From Aestuariibaculum sediminum (lineage in GTDB: Bacteria > Bacteroidota > Bacteroidia > Flavobacteriales > Flavobacteriaceae): DNA of 42,913 nucleotides. The stretch's first letter is position 1. Every line of letters begins with the position of its first letter. The stretch covers positions 1-42,913 of the forward strand of contig NZ_JACVXB010000011.1 of the NCBI RefSeq assembly GCF_014596945.1, in the 5' to 3' direction. The notes below the pieces were generated by a model that ran no database searches, was not told the DNA's origin, and saw nothing but the letters and a program-made list of their open reading frames with translations. Shown in pieces: positions 15,514-24,320 of this stretch. Both the position numbers and the translations under genes were made by a program.

Positions 15514-17589
15514 ATGATTAAAACAAACAGATTTGATCTAGTGATTGCTGCTACCAGTTTTTTTATACTTACCTTTTTAATTACATCTCTCTATTTTATA
15601 TCTAAAGACAATTATAATGCTATAATTGAAGAAGACATTAGGGAAAATGGCGAATTTTTAGCCAAAGAGTTCGAAAATATTATCCGGCTCGACATCTCAC
15701 GTCTTGAAAACTTAAAAAGCCGTTTAGAATATACCAATGGTGAATATTTTTCTAATTGGGAACACGATGCCGAATTACTTTTAAAACAAAACCCTTCATT
15801 TAAATTTATAGAGTGGATCGACTCCACAATGACGATTAGAAAAATTAACCCCTTAAAAGGAAATGAAAAAGTATTAAATTTCGACCTCTCCAGATTAGAT
15901 TATAGAAACAAAGAGTGGCATAAACATGCCAAAAACAAACTCACTAATGTGACCTCCTGGGTAGAACTAACGCAATCCGGGCATGCCATTCTTGTCGATG
16001 CACCTGTTTATTTTAACAACAAATTTCAAGGAACAATTACAGCCGGAATGAATTTTAAAACGAATTTCGACCGGATAGTAAACTACCTTGAAGATAAATA
16101 TGCTATAAAATTTTATGACGATAAAGGTTCGCTGTTTTATACCTTAAACGAACCCATTATTCTTGAGGACCATAATGAATTAGCTTATAAAAAAAATATC
16201 TTAATTGATGAAGGAGACAACCAATCATGGCAACTAGAAATTTATCCTTCAAAAAACTTTTTAATGCATGAAGGGCATATTCTTTTAAATATCGCTTTAA
16301 TCATTGGGTTGTTTTTAGCTCTTATTTTATCCTCTCTCATATTTTTCTACTTGCGTGCTGTGAAAAACAGCAAAATAGTAACGGAATCTAATACCAGATT
16401 AACAAAACTAAATGAAGTACTCAAACAAGAAACCGAAAGAGCAAATAAAGCCTCACAGGCTAAAACCGAGTTTCTTTCTAACATGAGTCATGAAATTCGA
16501 ACACCACTACATGCCATTATCGGATTTATTGAATTACTAAAAAATGCAAATCTAAACGCCGAACATAAGGAATACTTGAGTTTCATGGATAAATCGTCTG
16601 GTAATCTATTAAATTTAGTAAACGATATTCTGGATTTTAATAAAATAGAATCTGGCCATATTCAACTGGAGGAAATCAAATTTACCCCACTCAACAAGGT
16701 AAAGGAAGTATTAAAGGTGAATGATTTTCAGTTTACTAAAAAAAACCTCTATTTGAACACTATCTATAATGGCGAACCAGGAATACAAGTTGTAGGTGAT
16801 ATTAACAAATTTATCCAGGTAGTTAATAATCTTATCAAAAATGCATATAAATTCACAAATGAAGGCGGCGTTACTGTAGGGTATTGCGAGTCGGTAATTG
16901 GCGAACAACTCAAAGTTATTATTAACGTTTTAGATACTGGAATAGGCATTCCTAAAGACAAAATAAATAGTATTTTCAATCAATTTACGCAATTAGAAAA
17001 CAGTATCGTTAAACATTATGAAGGTAGTGGCCTTGGATTAACTATTAGCAAAAATCTGGCAGCCCTTATGGGAGGCGACATTACAGTGGAAAGCGAAGAA
17101 GGAAAAGGAAGTAAATTTACCGCATCTTTTCTTTTTAATATTGCTGAAAAGCAAAACACCGATAAGGATGCAAATATAAATAAGGTTTTAAACGTTGCAT
17201 TAAATAATGTTTTAATTGTTGATGACAACAAACTTAATATTGTAGTCCTTAAAAAGTTTTTGAAAGAATTTGATATCAATCCTGATGTTGTTTACAATGG
17301 TCAAGCCGCAGTAGATAGCGCTACACAAAAAAAATATCAACTTATTTTTATGGATATCCACATGCCTGTAATGGATGGATGGGAAGCGACAAAACTGATA
17401 AGAGAAAACGATAAAGAGGTTATTATTTTTGGATTATCAGCTAATGTAACAACACAAGCTATTAATCAAGGGATAGAAAATGGTATGAACAATTACTTAA
17501 CTAAACCGTTCAAAAAAGATATGCTTTACAAACTTCTTTTATTTTACTTTGGGAAAACCGAACCACATAATAAAAAAGCCCAGCAATAA
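15514..17589 (+). CDS. Membrane hybrid sensor histidine kinase
   Basis: 691 residues in the inner membrane. Transmembrane helices at about 8-29 and 256-278 enclose an extracytoplasmic sensor region of about 225 residues (FIEWIDSTMTIRKINP, APVYFNNKFQGTITAGM) that resembles a CHASE/double-PAS fold. Then comes a HisKA domain with His326 in SNMSHEIRTP, an ATPase domain (NNLIKNAYKFTNEG, DTGIGIP, GSGLGLTISKNLAALMGG) and a C-terminal receiver with D614 in FMDIHMPVMDGW and a lysine in LTKPF. There is no separate regulator beside it, so the phosphate likely goes to a distant protein. Its promoter region is the island edge and the lysS tail remnant, so its regulation may have been changed by the insertion. 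Confidence 0.93.
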   Translation: MIKTNRFDLVIAATSFFILTFLITSLYFISKDNYNAIIEEDIRENGEFLAKEFENIIRLDISRLENLKSRLEYTNGEYFSNWEHDAELLLKQNPSFKFIEWIDSTMTIRKINPLKGNEKVLNFDLSRLDYRNKEWHKHAKNKLTNVTSWVELTQSGHAILVDAPVYFNNKFQGTITAGMNFKTNFDRIVNYLEDKYAIKFYDDKGSLFYTLNEPIILEDHNELAYKKNILIDEGDNQSWQLEIYPSKNFLMHEGHILLNIALIIGLFLALILSSLIFFYLRAVKNSKIVTESNTRLTKLNEVLKQETERANKASQAKTEFLSNMSHEIRTPLHAIIGFIELLKNANLNAEHKEYLSFMDKSSGNLLNLVNDILDFNKIESGHIQLEEIKFTPLNKVKEVLKVNDFQFTKKNLYLNTIYNGEPGIQVVGDINKFIQVVNNLIKNAYKFTNEGGVTVGYCESVIGEQLKVIINVLDTGIGIPKDKINSIFNQFTQLENSIVKHYEGSGLGLTISKNLAALMGGDITVESEEGKGSKFTASFLFNIAEKQNTDKDANINKVLNVALNNVLIVDDNKLNIVVLKKFLKEFDINPDVVYNGQAAVDSATQKKYQLIFMDIHMPVMDGWEATKLIRENDKEVIIFGLSANVTTQAINQGIENGMNNYLTKPFKKDMLYKLLLFYFGKTEPHNKKAQQ

Positions 17590-17605
17590 ACTATTACTGG
17601 GCTTT
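17575..17605 (+). terminator. Terminator overlapping the hybrid kinase stop
   Basis: AAAGCCCAGCAATA (17575-17588) pairs with TATTACTGGGCTTT (17592-17605) with one mismatch and a 3-base loop. The left arm encodes the final residues and most of the stop codon. The T-run after it is short (TTT then C). Confidence 0.65.
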
Positions 17606-17907
17606 CACAAACTAACCAACTAAACTTAATTTATTAACTAACTAATAACTTCAATATTAAAAAATATGAATTTTTAATTTATGAGCATTACTTGTTTCAA
17701 ATAAACTACGATGCAAAGGTTGGTAATTATTTCCGATTACTAAATTTATTTAGAAATGTTTAACACCGAAAACTTAAATTTTAAATCTTATTTAAGACAA
17801 AGGTTTTAAACTGTTAATTTTTTTAAGAATAATTCATAAATAACCACTCAAAAAAGTAGCCATAGCCCCCTTGATTGCACTTTAAGAAAAATAATTACAT
17901 TTAGATT
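17606..17907. other. Intergenic region after the hybrid kinase
   Basis: About 300 AT-rich bases with no ORF I would defend. Near the right end, TTG (17871-17873) and TACATTTA (17896-17903) are a promoter-like pair 22 bases apart, but the -7 box lacks the final G and would give an almost leaderless transcript for the next gene. Confidence 0.35.
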
Positions 17908-19125
17908 ATGGCAAAAACTATTACGATAATTTTAATTGTTTTCACTTTCTCCGTAGTTTACGCGCAAGAAAATGATAGTATCGTAAAAAACGGCATCGAC
18001 AACCCGAACCTTTTAGGCTTGCATCATTTCGGAATTTTTAGTTCTAGGCTAGTTTCTAATTTTAAAAAACAAGCACCAAAACACAGCTCAATAAATATAA
18101 ATTACTCAAGTGGAAATATTTTCCACCCATTTGTTGAAGCATATTTTCCCGAAGACCCGGAAACCAGAAAAAAACAAAATGAAGTTATCTGGTATCATAG
18201 AAACTTTAGGTTTGTTGACCAAGAAACAACTCCTGCCGAATATATGAACATTTTGGTGGATGCCGTTATAAAAGAATTTAAATTGAATGTAACTATTCCA
18301 ATAAGTAACAATCAGGAAGTAAACATCGCCTTACGAACACATGTATTTTCTAAAGGAAAATATCCCTTTTCCATATTTACAAGCGATGAATTTATAGAAT
18401 GGACGCACAGCTATATTATTGGCAAAGAAGATCCCTACGGCCGAAGATATTATGGACTAAACAAAACCAATTTCGAATATTTAGACCGACATGGTAAAAC
18501 TGTAGACTTACACAATAATGACTTTTTAATTAATGGTTTGGAATTTAGTCATTATATATACCCAGAATTAAATTGGAATAAAAAACATAATATCTATCTA
18601 AACTTTGGGACACATTTAGGGGTTAACACATCAAAGTACAATAATAGTTTAGACATTGGTTTTTCGGCAAACGGATTAAAAACAATACCTCTAAAAAATA
18701 ATTACCGATTTGATATTGGTATCGGTTTTAATTTGCTTCGTAAAAACATAATTAACTTCAAGAGCCCGGTAGATTTTGGCAACAACGCATATTTAGGCAC
18801 AGGTGAAGGGGACTTAGAAATTACAAAGTTTACAAGAAAAAACACATATCATGCCTTCGGCGTTAACTATCAAATTCAAAGCCGGTATAATAAAAAAGAA
18901 GAGGCCTCATATTACCAATTATTTGGGAAATGGCAAGAAATTAGAGGCGGTTGGCACCATGGCGTTTCAACGTTATATAAAACGTTATCGTATTGGTCCT
19001 TTATCTATACCTACGGCAGAAATAATTTAAAATTATCCATTTATTTAAAGGAAGACCTTTTGGTTAATAACGCACCCGATTTACAAACCGGAATCAATTT
19101 GAAATGGCCCATCTTCAATTTATAG
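17908..19125 (+). CDS. Secreted beta-rich outer-membrane-type protein, unknown
   Basis: 405 residues with a clear signal peptide (MAKTITIILIVFTFSVVYAQ). The rest has many alternating strands with aromatic residues (NNYRFDIGIGFNLL, YWSFIYTYGRNNLKLSIYLK) and ends LKWPIFNL, so an outer-membrane barrel is the best guess. The early stretch SSININYSSGNIFHPFVEAYFP recalls DUF3187 proteins, but I am not sure of that. It is followed 108 bases later by a small secreted protein in the same direction. Function unknown. Confidence 0.7.
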   Translation: MAKTITIILIVFTFSVVYAQENDSIVKNGIDNPNLLGLHHFGIFSSRLVSNFKKQAPKHSSININYSSGNIFHPFVEAYFPEDPETRKKQNEVIWYHRNFRFVDQETTPAEYMNILVDAVIKEFKLNVTIPISNNQEVNIALRTHVFSKGKYPFSIFTSDEFIEWTHSYIIGKEDPYGRRYYGLNKTNFEYLDRHGKTVDLHNNDFLINGLEFSHYIYPELNWNKKHNIYLNFGTHLGVNTSKYNNSLDIGFSANGLKTIPLKNNYRFDIGIGFNLLRKNIINFKSPVDFGNNAYLGTGEGDLEITKFTRKNTYHAFGVNYQIQSRYNKKEEASYYQLFGKWQEIRGGWHHGVSTLYKTLSYWSFIYTYGRNNLKLSIYLKEDLLVNNAPDLQTGINLKWPIFNL

Positions 19126-19233
19126 AATCTTAATTTACAGATTTCCAATCGTTAATAATGCGTTAATATTTTACTCCCCATTAAACCTTTCTATTTTTTC
19201 AAAGTCTTAAAATCAAATAAAACGCTTAAAACG

Positions 19234-19713
19234 ATGAAAAACATATTAGTTATAGCAATGGCCTTAATAACCTTACAAGGTATTGCACAAGAAAAAAGAG
19301 CGCTTGCTAATCGCATGGACAGACCTCATAGAATGAGCGACCTAAGCCCAGAACAGGCAGCAACATTGAAGACAAAAAAAATGACCTTGCACTTAGATTT
19401 AACAACTAAACAGCAAGATGAAATATACAAGTTAAACTTAGAAAATGCCAAGGCCAGAAAAGAGATGATGGCTAATTTAAAAGCCAAGAGAGAACATGGC
19501 GAACTAAAAAAACCTACTCAGGAACAACGTTATAAAATGATGAATGCTCGTTTAGACCATCAGATTGATGAAAAAGCAAAAATGAAAACTATTTTAAATA
19601 GTGAACAATTCATAAAATGGGAAAATCATCAGAAAAAAATGCAGCAACAAGGTCGTAAAATGAAAAGACATATGGCTCACAAACCAAGTGAAGCTCCTAA
19701 AAACAGAAAATAA
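19234..19713 (+). CDS. Small secreted helical protein, Spy/CpxP-like
   Basis: 159 residues: signal peptide ending in GIAQ, then an almost entirely helical, highly charged region rich in K, M and Q. It contains LDLTTKQQDEIYKLN, which fits the LTxxQ motif of the Spy/CpxP family, and a second half NSEQFIKWENHQKKMQQ with the same kind of spacing. Family members are extracytoplasmic chaperones or stress-sensor inhibitors; flavobacteria have many of uncertain role. The tail is basic and disordered (RKMKRHMAHKPSEAPKNRK). It ends at a strong terminator shared with the convergent hemL operon. Confidence 0.7.
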   Translation: MKNILVIAMALITLQGIAQEKRALANRMDRPHRMSDLSPEQAATLKTKKMTLHLDLTTKQQDEIYKLNLENAKARKEMMANLKAKREHGELKKPTQEQRYKMMNARLDHQIDEKAKMKTILNSEQFIKWENHQKKMQQQGRKMKRHMAHKPSEAPKNRK

Positions 19714-19754
19714 ATAGTTTAGTTAATTTTTAACTATAGTTGGTTGGTTAGTTT

Positions 19755-19787
19755 AAGCGCGTTTCTACAATTAGAAACGCGCTTTTT
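19755..19787 (+). terminator. Strong terminator between convergent genes
   Basis: AAGCGCGTTTCTA (19755-19767) pairs perfectly with TAGAAACGCGCTT (19772-19784) with a 4-base loop, and the T-run continues to 19787. It serves the Spy-like gene; the minus side has no T-run, so hemL may end here less efficiently. Confidence 0.9.
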
Positions 19788-19798
19788 ATATATAATCA

Positions 19799-21085
19799 TT
19801 ATAAAGATTTTGCTACCTTATTTACCGCGTTAATAGTAAAATCTAAATCTTCATAACTTAAGGCATCTGTTATAAACCATGTTTCAAATGCACTAGGTGC
19901 AATATACACCCCTTCATTCAACAACCCATGGAAGAATGATTTAAAGGTATCATTATTCCCTTTAGCTGCAGTATTAAAATCGACAACTTCTGCCTCATCA
20001 AAATGTACTGAAATCATTGAACCCACGCGATTAATGGTATGGGTGATTTTATTATCTGATAACACCTTAGCAATACCTTTATGTAAATACTCGGTTTTTT
20101 CGGCTAATCGATTAAAAATTTCCTGCGATTCATTTAGCGCTGTAAGTATGGCTAGACCAGCCGCCATGGCCAGTGGATTCCCACTTAAAGTACCTGCCTG
20201 ATATACTGGCCCAAGAGGAGCTAAATGATTCATAATTTCATTTCTGGCAGCAAACGCCCCAACAGGTAAGCCCCCACCAATAACTTTACCGAAACAAACG
20301 ATATCGGCTTTAATATTGAACAATTCCTGAGCGCCTCCTCTGGCCAGTCGAAACCCTGTCATAACCTCATCAAATATCAATAACACATTATGCGTATCGC
20401 ATAAGTTTCTTAACTTTTGTAAAAAATCATTTTGTGGTGGTACGCAACCCATATTTCCTGCTACCGGCTCAATTATAATACACGCTATTTCGTTTTTATT
20501 AGCCTCTAAAAGTTCCTTTACATTATCGATATTGTTATATTGTGCCAATAGGGTATCTTTTGCTGTTCCTTGAGTAACTCCTGGACTGTTTGGTGTTCCA
20601 AATGTACTGGCTCCACTTCCTGCCTGTATTAAAAAGGAATCGCTATGGCCGTGGTAACACCCTGCAAATTTTATAATCTTATCTCTTCCTGTATACCCTC
20701 TGGCTAATCGCACAGCACTCATACAAGCTTCCGTTCCTGAATTTACAAATCTTATTTTGTCGATATTAGGTACCATTGAAACTGCCAATTCAGCAATTTT
20801 AGTTTCAATCTCTGTTGGCATACCAAAAGACGTTCCTTTTTGTGCCTTTTTAACAACAGCATCAACTACTGGTTGATAAGCATGCCCTAAAATCATAGGA
20901 CCCCAAGAATTTATATAGTCTATAAGTTTATTACCGTCTTCATCATACAAATACGCACCTTTAGCCTCTTTTACAAAAATTGGTGTACCACCTACTCCTT
21001 TAAAAGCTCTTACGGGCGAATTAACACCTCCTGGAATTACCTGTTCTGCTTCAGTAAATAATGCGCTACTGCGTTTATAAATCAT
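19799..21085 (-). CDS. hemL: Glutamate-1-semialdehyde 2,1-aminomutase
   Basis: Converts glutamate-1-semialdehyde to 5-aminolevulinate, the entry point of haem synthesis by the C5 route; cytoplasmic, PLP-dependent. 428 residues, full length. Marks: [15 protein letters not shown] near the start, [21 protein letters not shown] (PLP phosphate region), [18 protein letters not shown] and the PLP lysine K267 in [14 protein letters not shown]. It is the last gene of a four-gene minus-strand cluster, 25 bases after the glucosaminidase gene. Confidence 0.96.
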   Translation of the reverse strand: MIYKRSSALFTEAEQVIPGGVNSPVRAFKGVGGTPIFVKEAKGAYLYDEDGNKLIDYINSWGPMILGHAYQPVVDAVVKKAQKGTSFGMPTEIETKIAELAVSMVPNIDKIRFVNSGTEACMSAVRLARGYTGRDKIIKFAGCYHGHSDSFLIQAGSGASTFGTPNSPGVTQGTAKDTLLAQYNNIDNVKELLEANKNEIACIIIEPVAGNMGCVPPQNDFLQKLRNLCDTHNVLLIFDEVMTGFRLARGGAQELFNIKADIVCFGKVIGGGLPVGAFAARNEIMNHLAPLGPVYQAGTLSGNPLAMAAGLAILTALNESQEIFNRLAEKTEYLHKGIAKVLSDNKITHTINRVGSMISVHFDEAEVVDFNTAAKGNNDTFKSFFHGLLNEGVYIAPSAFETWFITDALSYEDLDFTINAVNKVAKSL

Positions 21086-21110
21086 ATTACTTTTTACTTT
21101 TATGTTCTGT

Positions 21111-21917
21111 TTAATATTTAGAAATAATCAACTCCTGTCCTATACTAATATTTGTTCCGTTTAACCCGTTTAATTGTTGAATATTTTGTACTGTGGTATT
21201 ATATCTTTTGGAAATGGAATAAAGTGTATCTCCTTTAACTACTGTATGAACGGTGTTATGAATTGATTCTTCTTTTGCATAATCTATAGGTTCGTATGCC
21301 GTTCCTAAAACTTCCTCGTCATATTTATGTAAGTCGTATCTTTCTATAAGGCTTATTAATTTATCAGGATACTTTCTATCGGTGGCATAACCAGCTGCTT
21401 TAAGGCCACGAGCCCAGCCTTTATAATCGCCTGCTTTTAATTTAAATAAATTAGCATAGCGTTTTCTTTCGGTTAAAAACAGGGAATGATCTCTAAACGA
21501 ATACTTAGCGTCTACGTACTTTCTAAAACATTCCTGTGAGCGGTCGTCATCATGATAAATTTTAGCACCTGTCCAACCATGGCATTTAATTCCAAAATGG
21601 TTATTAGCCTCTACGGATAACCTTCCATTACCTGACCCTGACTCTAAAATACCTTGAGCTAGTGTAATACTGGCAGGAATATCGTAAAGTTGCATTTCCA
21701 TTTTAGCGATATCCTTAAAGGTATCAATATAACGTTCGGTAGCATTAGCGTAAACCTTTGTTTCTAATGGTTTAGTTTCAGATGGTTTCGGGTTTTCCAC
21801 CGTCCTCTTTATGACACGTTCGGTATTCGAAGTTGTGTTTTTTTTAGTTGGCACTTTTCTGGTTTTACAGCTTGCTAGTAAAACGACTACAACTAATAAC
21901 AGCCAAAATTTATTCAT
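21111..21917 (-). CDS. Glucosaminidase lipoprotein with LysM domain
   Basis: 268 residues: lipoprotein signal LLASC (Cys17), a linker rich in K, T and E, then a GH73-type glucosaminidase domain (about 62-205) with catalytic Glu92 in [15 protein letters not shown] and the characteristic NHFGIKCH. A LysM peptidoglycan-binding domain closes it (about 222-266, [15 protein letters not shown] ... [10 protein letters not shown]). It most likely cuts peptidoglycan from the periplasmic face while anchored by lipid. Its start is two bases from the stop of the upstream PLP enzyme, so the genes are co-transcribed. Confidence 0.93.
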   Translation of the reverse strand: MNKFWLLLVVVVLLASCKTRKVPTKKNTTSNTERVIKRTVENPKPSETKPLETKVYANATERYIDTFKDIAKMEMQLYDIPASITLAQGILESGSGNGRLSVEANNHFGIKCHGWTGAKIYHDDDRSQECFRKYVDAKYSFRDHSLFLTERKRYANLFKLKAGDYKGWARGLKAAGYATDRKYPDKLISLIERYDLHKYDEEVLGTAYEPIDYAKEESIHNTVHTVVKGDTLYSISKRYNTTVQNIQQLNGLNGTNISIGQELIISKY

Positions 21918-21919
21918 TA

Positions 21920-22834
21920 TTATGTTTCTATTAATGGTAAATGTTTCTTTTTTAATTTGGCATTCATTCCTGAAATACCCTGTAAACCACCCGTATGAAT
22001 TGCTAAAATTTTTGCTTTTTCAGGAAAATAACCTTTCTCTATTAAATCTATAATTCCGTACATCATTTTTCCTGTATACACAGGATCTAAAGGAACTTCA
22101 TATGTTTTTTTAAATTGGTTAATAAAATCAATCAGCTCTAAATTAACCTTCGCGTACCCCCCAAAGTGATAATCAGGTATAAGTTTCCAATTGGTTTTCA
22201 GTGCAAATTTACTAATATCTGTTTGTAAAAAGTTGCCTTTTAGCGCAGGAAATCCTAAAATTTGTTGACCAGGTTTTGAACAGTTTATTAATCCCGAAAT
22301 CGTCCCGCCTGTTCCAACAGGACAGCAAATAAAATCGAACTGATGGTCCTCTGATGATAAAATCTCTTCACACCCCTTAACTGCTAAATAATTTGAACCT
22401 CCTTCGGGGATCAAATAAAAATCACCAAATTCGTCATGTAACGCTCGTATAAAAACCTCATTTGTTTTATCTCTGTACGTATCTCGATTCACAAATTTAA
22501 ATTGCATCCCACATTTTTGAGCAAAATTTAATGTAGGATTAAGCGAATTACTATTTCCCAACTCCTCGCCACGAATTACGCCAACCGTAGTAAACCCATA
22601 TAACTTTCCGGCCGCAGCTACCGCTGCAATGTGATTTGAAAATGCTCCGCCAAAAGTTAACAGACTATTGAAATTTAACTTATCTGCTTCTAAAATATTG
22701 TATTTAAGTTTTCTGTATTTGTTACCTGAAACAAAATCATGGATTTTATCTTCCCGTTTGATGTAGAGTTCAATTCCATAAGAATTTGGAACCTCTATAG
22801 TTTGATTATTAATTTGGTTCAACTTAAATATCAT
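21920..22834 (-). CDS. ACC deaminase / D-cysteine desulfhydrase family enzyme
   Basis: 304 residues, cytoplasmic PLP-dependent fold type II. The PLP lysine is K39 in VSGNKYRKLKYN, followed by LLTFGGAFSNHIAAVAAAG, which marks the branch of 1-aminocyclopropane-1-carboxylate deaminase and D-cysteine desulfhydrase. PVGTGGTISGLI is the phosphate-binding loop. Which substrate is used cannot be told from sequence alone; bacterial members of this kind often act on D-cysteine rather than ACC. It overlaps the upstream HExxH gene by 11 bases and runs into the glucosaminidase gene. Confidence 0.85.
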   Translation of the reverse strand: MIFKLNQINNQTIEVPNSYGIELYIKREDKIHDFVSGNKYRKLKYNILEADKLNFNSLLTFGGAFSNHIAAVAAAGKLYGFTTVGVIRGEELGNSNSLNPTLNFAQKCGMQFKFVNRDTYRDKTNEVFIRALHDEFGDFYLIPEGGSNYLAVKGCEEILSSEDHQFDFICCPVGTGGTISGLINCSKPGQQILGFPALKGNFLQTDISKFALKTNWKLIPDYHFGGYAKVNLELIDFINQFKKTYEVPLDPVYTGKMMYGIIDLIEKGYFPEKAKILAIHTGGLQGISGMNAKLKKKHLPLIET

Positions 22835-23162
22835 GACTGCGAAGATACTTTAAAAAACTCCAAAATGACCTATGTTCTAAATAGTGTAAATCGTTTTCTC
22901 GAGCATAAGCCTCTCGCTCAAATGATATATTTTTGTAAGCCAAATGCCAGTACTTATATTGAAACAACCGAATAATAAATTCCAATCCGTAAAACAAATA
23001 AAAAAAAACAACGAACAGTTCCATTTGTTGTTTTAAGTGTATCCGTTCGTGATTTATAAAAATTAAATTATTCTTCAAATGCTTTTCCTTTATAAAAACA
23101 AATGGAAACAAAGTTATCGCAGAATACCCCCTAGGAACTAAAAATTGTAAAACCAAAATCAT
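22824..23162 (-). CDS. Small membrane protein with HExxH motif
   Basis: 112 residues from the ATG at 23162. A hydrophobic N terminus (MILVLQFLVPRGYSAITLFPFVFI), then FINHERIHLKQQMELFVVFFYLFYGLEFII with H38-E39-x-x-H42, then KNISFEREAYAREND. The HExxH plus a downstream acidic helix (E82/E84) is the layout of zinc metallopeptidases, but the protein is very short. An in-frame TTG at 23189 would add nine residues, but it overlaps the -7 box, so the ATG is preferred. Unnamed family; first gene of the hemL cluster. Peptidase activity is inference only. Confidence 0.75.
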   Translation of the reverse strand: MILVLQFLVPRGYSAITLFPFVFIKEKHLKNNLIFINHERIHLKQQMELFVVFFYLFYGLEFIIRLFQYKYWHLAYKNISFEREAYARENDLHYLEHRSFWSFLKYLRSHDI

Positions 23163-23185
23163 AATAATCCCCTTTAAGAATTTGA

Positions 23186-23193
23186 ACAAAAGT
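23186..23193 (-). promoter_or_regulatory. -7 box of the HExxH-hemL operon
   Basis: The minus strand reads TACTTTTG, matching TAnnTTTG, 23 bases before the ATG at 23162. It covers the alternative TTG start and rules it out if used. Confidence 0.5.
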
Positions 23194-23213
23194 ATAATAA
23201 TAAAAATTTAAAG

Positions 23214-23221
23214 TATTTTTG
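23214..23221 (+). promoter_or_regulatory. -7 box of the DUF5522 gene
   Basis: TATTTTTG matches TAnnTTTG and ends eight bases before the ATG at 23230, so the transcript would be almost leaderless. It is back to back with the operon promoter on the other strand. Confidence 0.45.
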
Positions 23222-23229
23222 CTACCTAT

Positions 23230-23382
23230 ATGAAAAAGATAATACCCATTGAAGAAGGCGATTACTACCTTACCCCTGAAGGCTATCGCTGTTTTACTGA
23301 ACAATATCATCTTAAACGCGGTTATTGCTGTGAAAGTGGATGCCGCCATTGCCCTTACGGATTTAATGCTAAAAGAGGGTAA
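23230..23382 (+). CDS. DUF5522 small cysteine-rich protein
   Basis: A 50-residue protein read directly from the sequence: it starts MKKIIPIEEGDYYLTPEGYR, continues CFTEQYHLKRGYCCESGCRH and ends CPYGFNAKRG. Five cysteines, with CCxSGCxxCPYG at the end, suggest a metal or iron-sulfur site. The motif YCCxSGCRHCPYGF is how I recognise DUF5522 (PF17653), common in Bacteroidota and of unknown function. No good antisense gene competes with it. Confidence 0.85.
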   Translation: MKKIIPIEEGDYYLTPEGYRCFTEQYHLKRGYCCESGCRHCPYGFNAKRG

Positions 23383-23640
23383 AAAACCCAATTTATAATC
23401 TAGTTTGCAATTAACAGGAAAATACATATTAACAGACGATTATAGTTTATCAAATGCCGACATGCGAGTAAAAAATGGATTTTAACTTTCTTACATTCAA
23501 GTGTTAAAAGTATTATGCTTGGTACGATTATTGATGCTTTTTATATGATTTAATTTATCTAAAGGATCTTGACAGATTAAAGTTAATTCCAAAAAATCCA
23601 CTTTAGTTTATTAAATTTACTATAACTAAAAAATTGCATC

Positions 23641-24210
23641 ATGAAACTAGTATTAAAAACATTACCGCTTTTAGCAATTCTTATAGTAGCCACATCGTGT
23701 AGCTCTATAAAAGTGGCTACCGACTACGATAAACAGGCCGATTTTAACAGTTACAAAACTTTCGCCTTTTACAAAACAGGTATCGATAAAGCTGAAATTA
23801 GTGATTTAGACAAACGTCGCATATTACGAGCAATTGAAGCTGAGCTATTAGCAAAAGGATTCACAAAATCTGAAACACCCGACCTTTTAATTAGTCTATT
23901 TACCAAATCCACCCAACGTGTAGATGTATACAACAATGCCTGGGGCTATGGTGCCTGGGGTTGGGGCGGCTGGGGCCCTTGGGGCGCTGGTTTCGGTCCT
24001 GGTTGGGGTTGGGGCTGGAATCAACCTACCGCTACAACAAGTACTGAAGGTGTTTTATATATAGACTTAATTGATGCCAATAAAAAAGAATTGGTTTGGC
24101 AAGGCATGGGCACAGGATACCTCTCACAAAACATGGATAAGAAAGAAGCCTTAATTAAAGAGTTTGTCTCGAAAATATTAGAAGAATATCCACCGCAACC
24201 AAAACAATAA
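23641..24210 (+). CDS. DUF4136 lipoprotein
   Basis: 189 residues with a lipoprotein signal (Cys20 in IVATSCSSIKV). KVATDYDKQADFNSYKTFAFY at the start of the mature protein and LYIDLIDANKKELVWQGMGTG near the end are typical of DUF4136 (PF13590). Between them is a Gly/Trp run (about 101-127) that likely forms a flexible loop. Function is unknown; it sits in a membrane on the periplasmic side. It stands alone, with a very strong terminator directly behind it. Confidence 0.9.
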   Translation: MKLVLKTLPLLAILIVATSCSSIKVATDYDKQADFNSYKTFAFYKTGIDKAEISDLDKRRILRAIEAELLAKGFTKSETPDLLISLFTKSTQRVDVYNNAWGYGAWGWGGWGPWGAGFGPGWGWGWNQPTATTSTEGVLYIDLIDANKKELVWQGMGTGYLSQNMDKKEALIKEFVSKILEEYPPQPKQ

Positions 24211-24214
24211 CAAC

Positions 24215-24252
24215 AAACAAAAAGCAACCTATTAAGGTTGCTTTTTGTTTTA
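24215..24252 (+). terminator. Strong terminator after the DUF4136 gene
   Basis: A perfect 16-bp stem (24215-24230 with 24235-24250) around the loop atta, starting five bases past the stop. The core is AAAAAGCAACCT / AGGTTGCTTTTT, followed by TTTTATTT. Confidence 0.92.
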
Positions 24253-24320
24253 TTTAACATTGTTGTTTACGGAGTATTTGCTATAATTTGTATATTTATT
24301 TTACAACTTAAACTAAAAAC

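Noticed and set aside
23131..23427. 98-residue minus-strand ORF opposite the DUF5522 gene
   Set aside because: It is antisense to a clear cysteine-rich family member, overlaps the next operon start and shows no family features.
23399..23485. 28-codon fragment reading QLTGKYILTDDYSLSNADMR
   Set aside because: It looks slightly protein-like but is too short and has no start, so no gene is claimed; the rest of 23383-23640 shows nothing.
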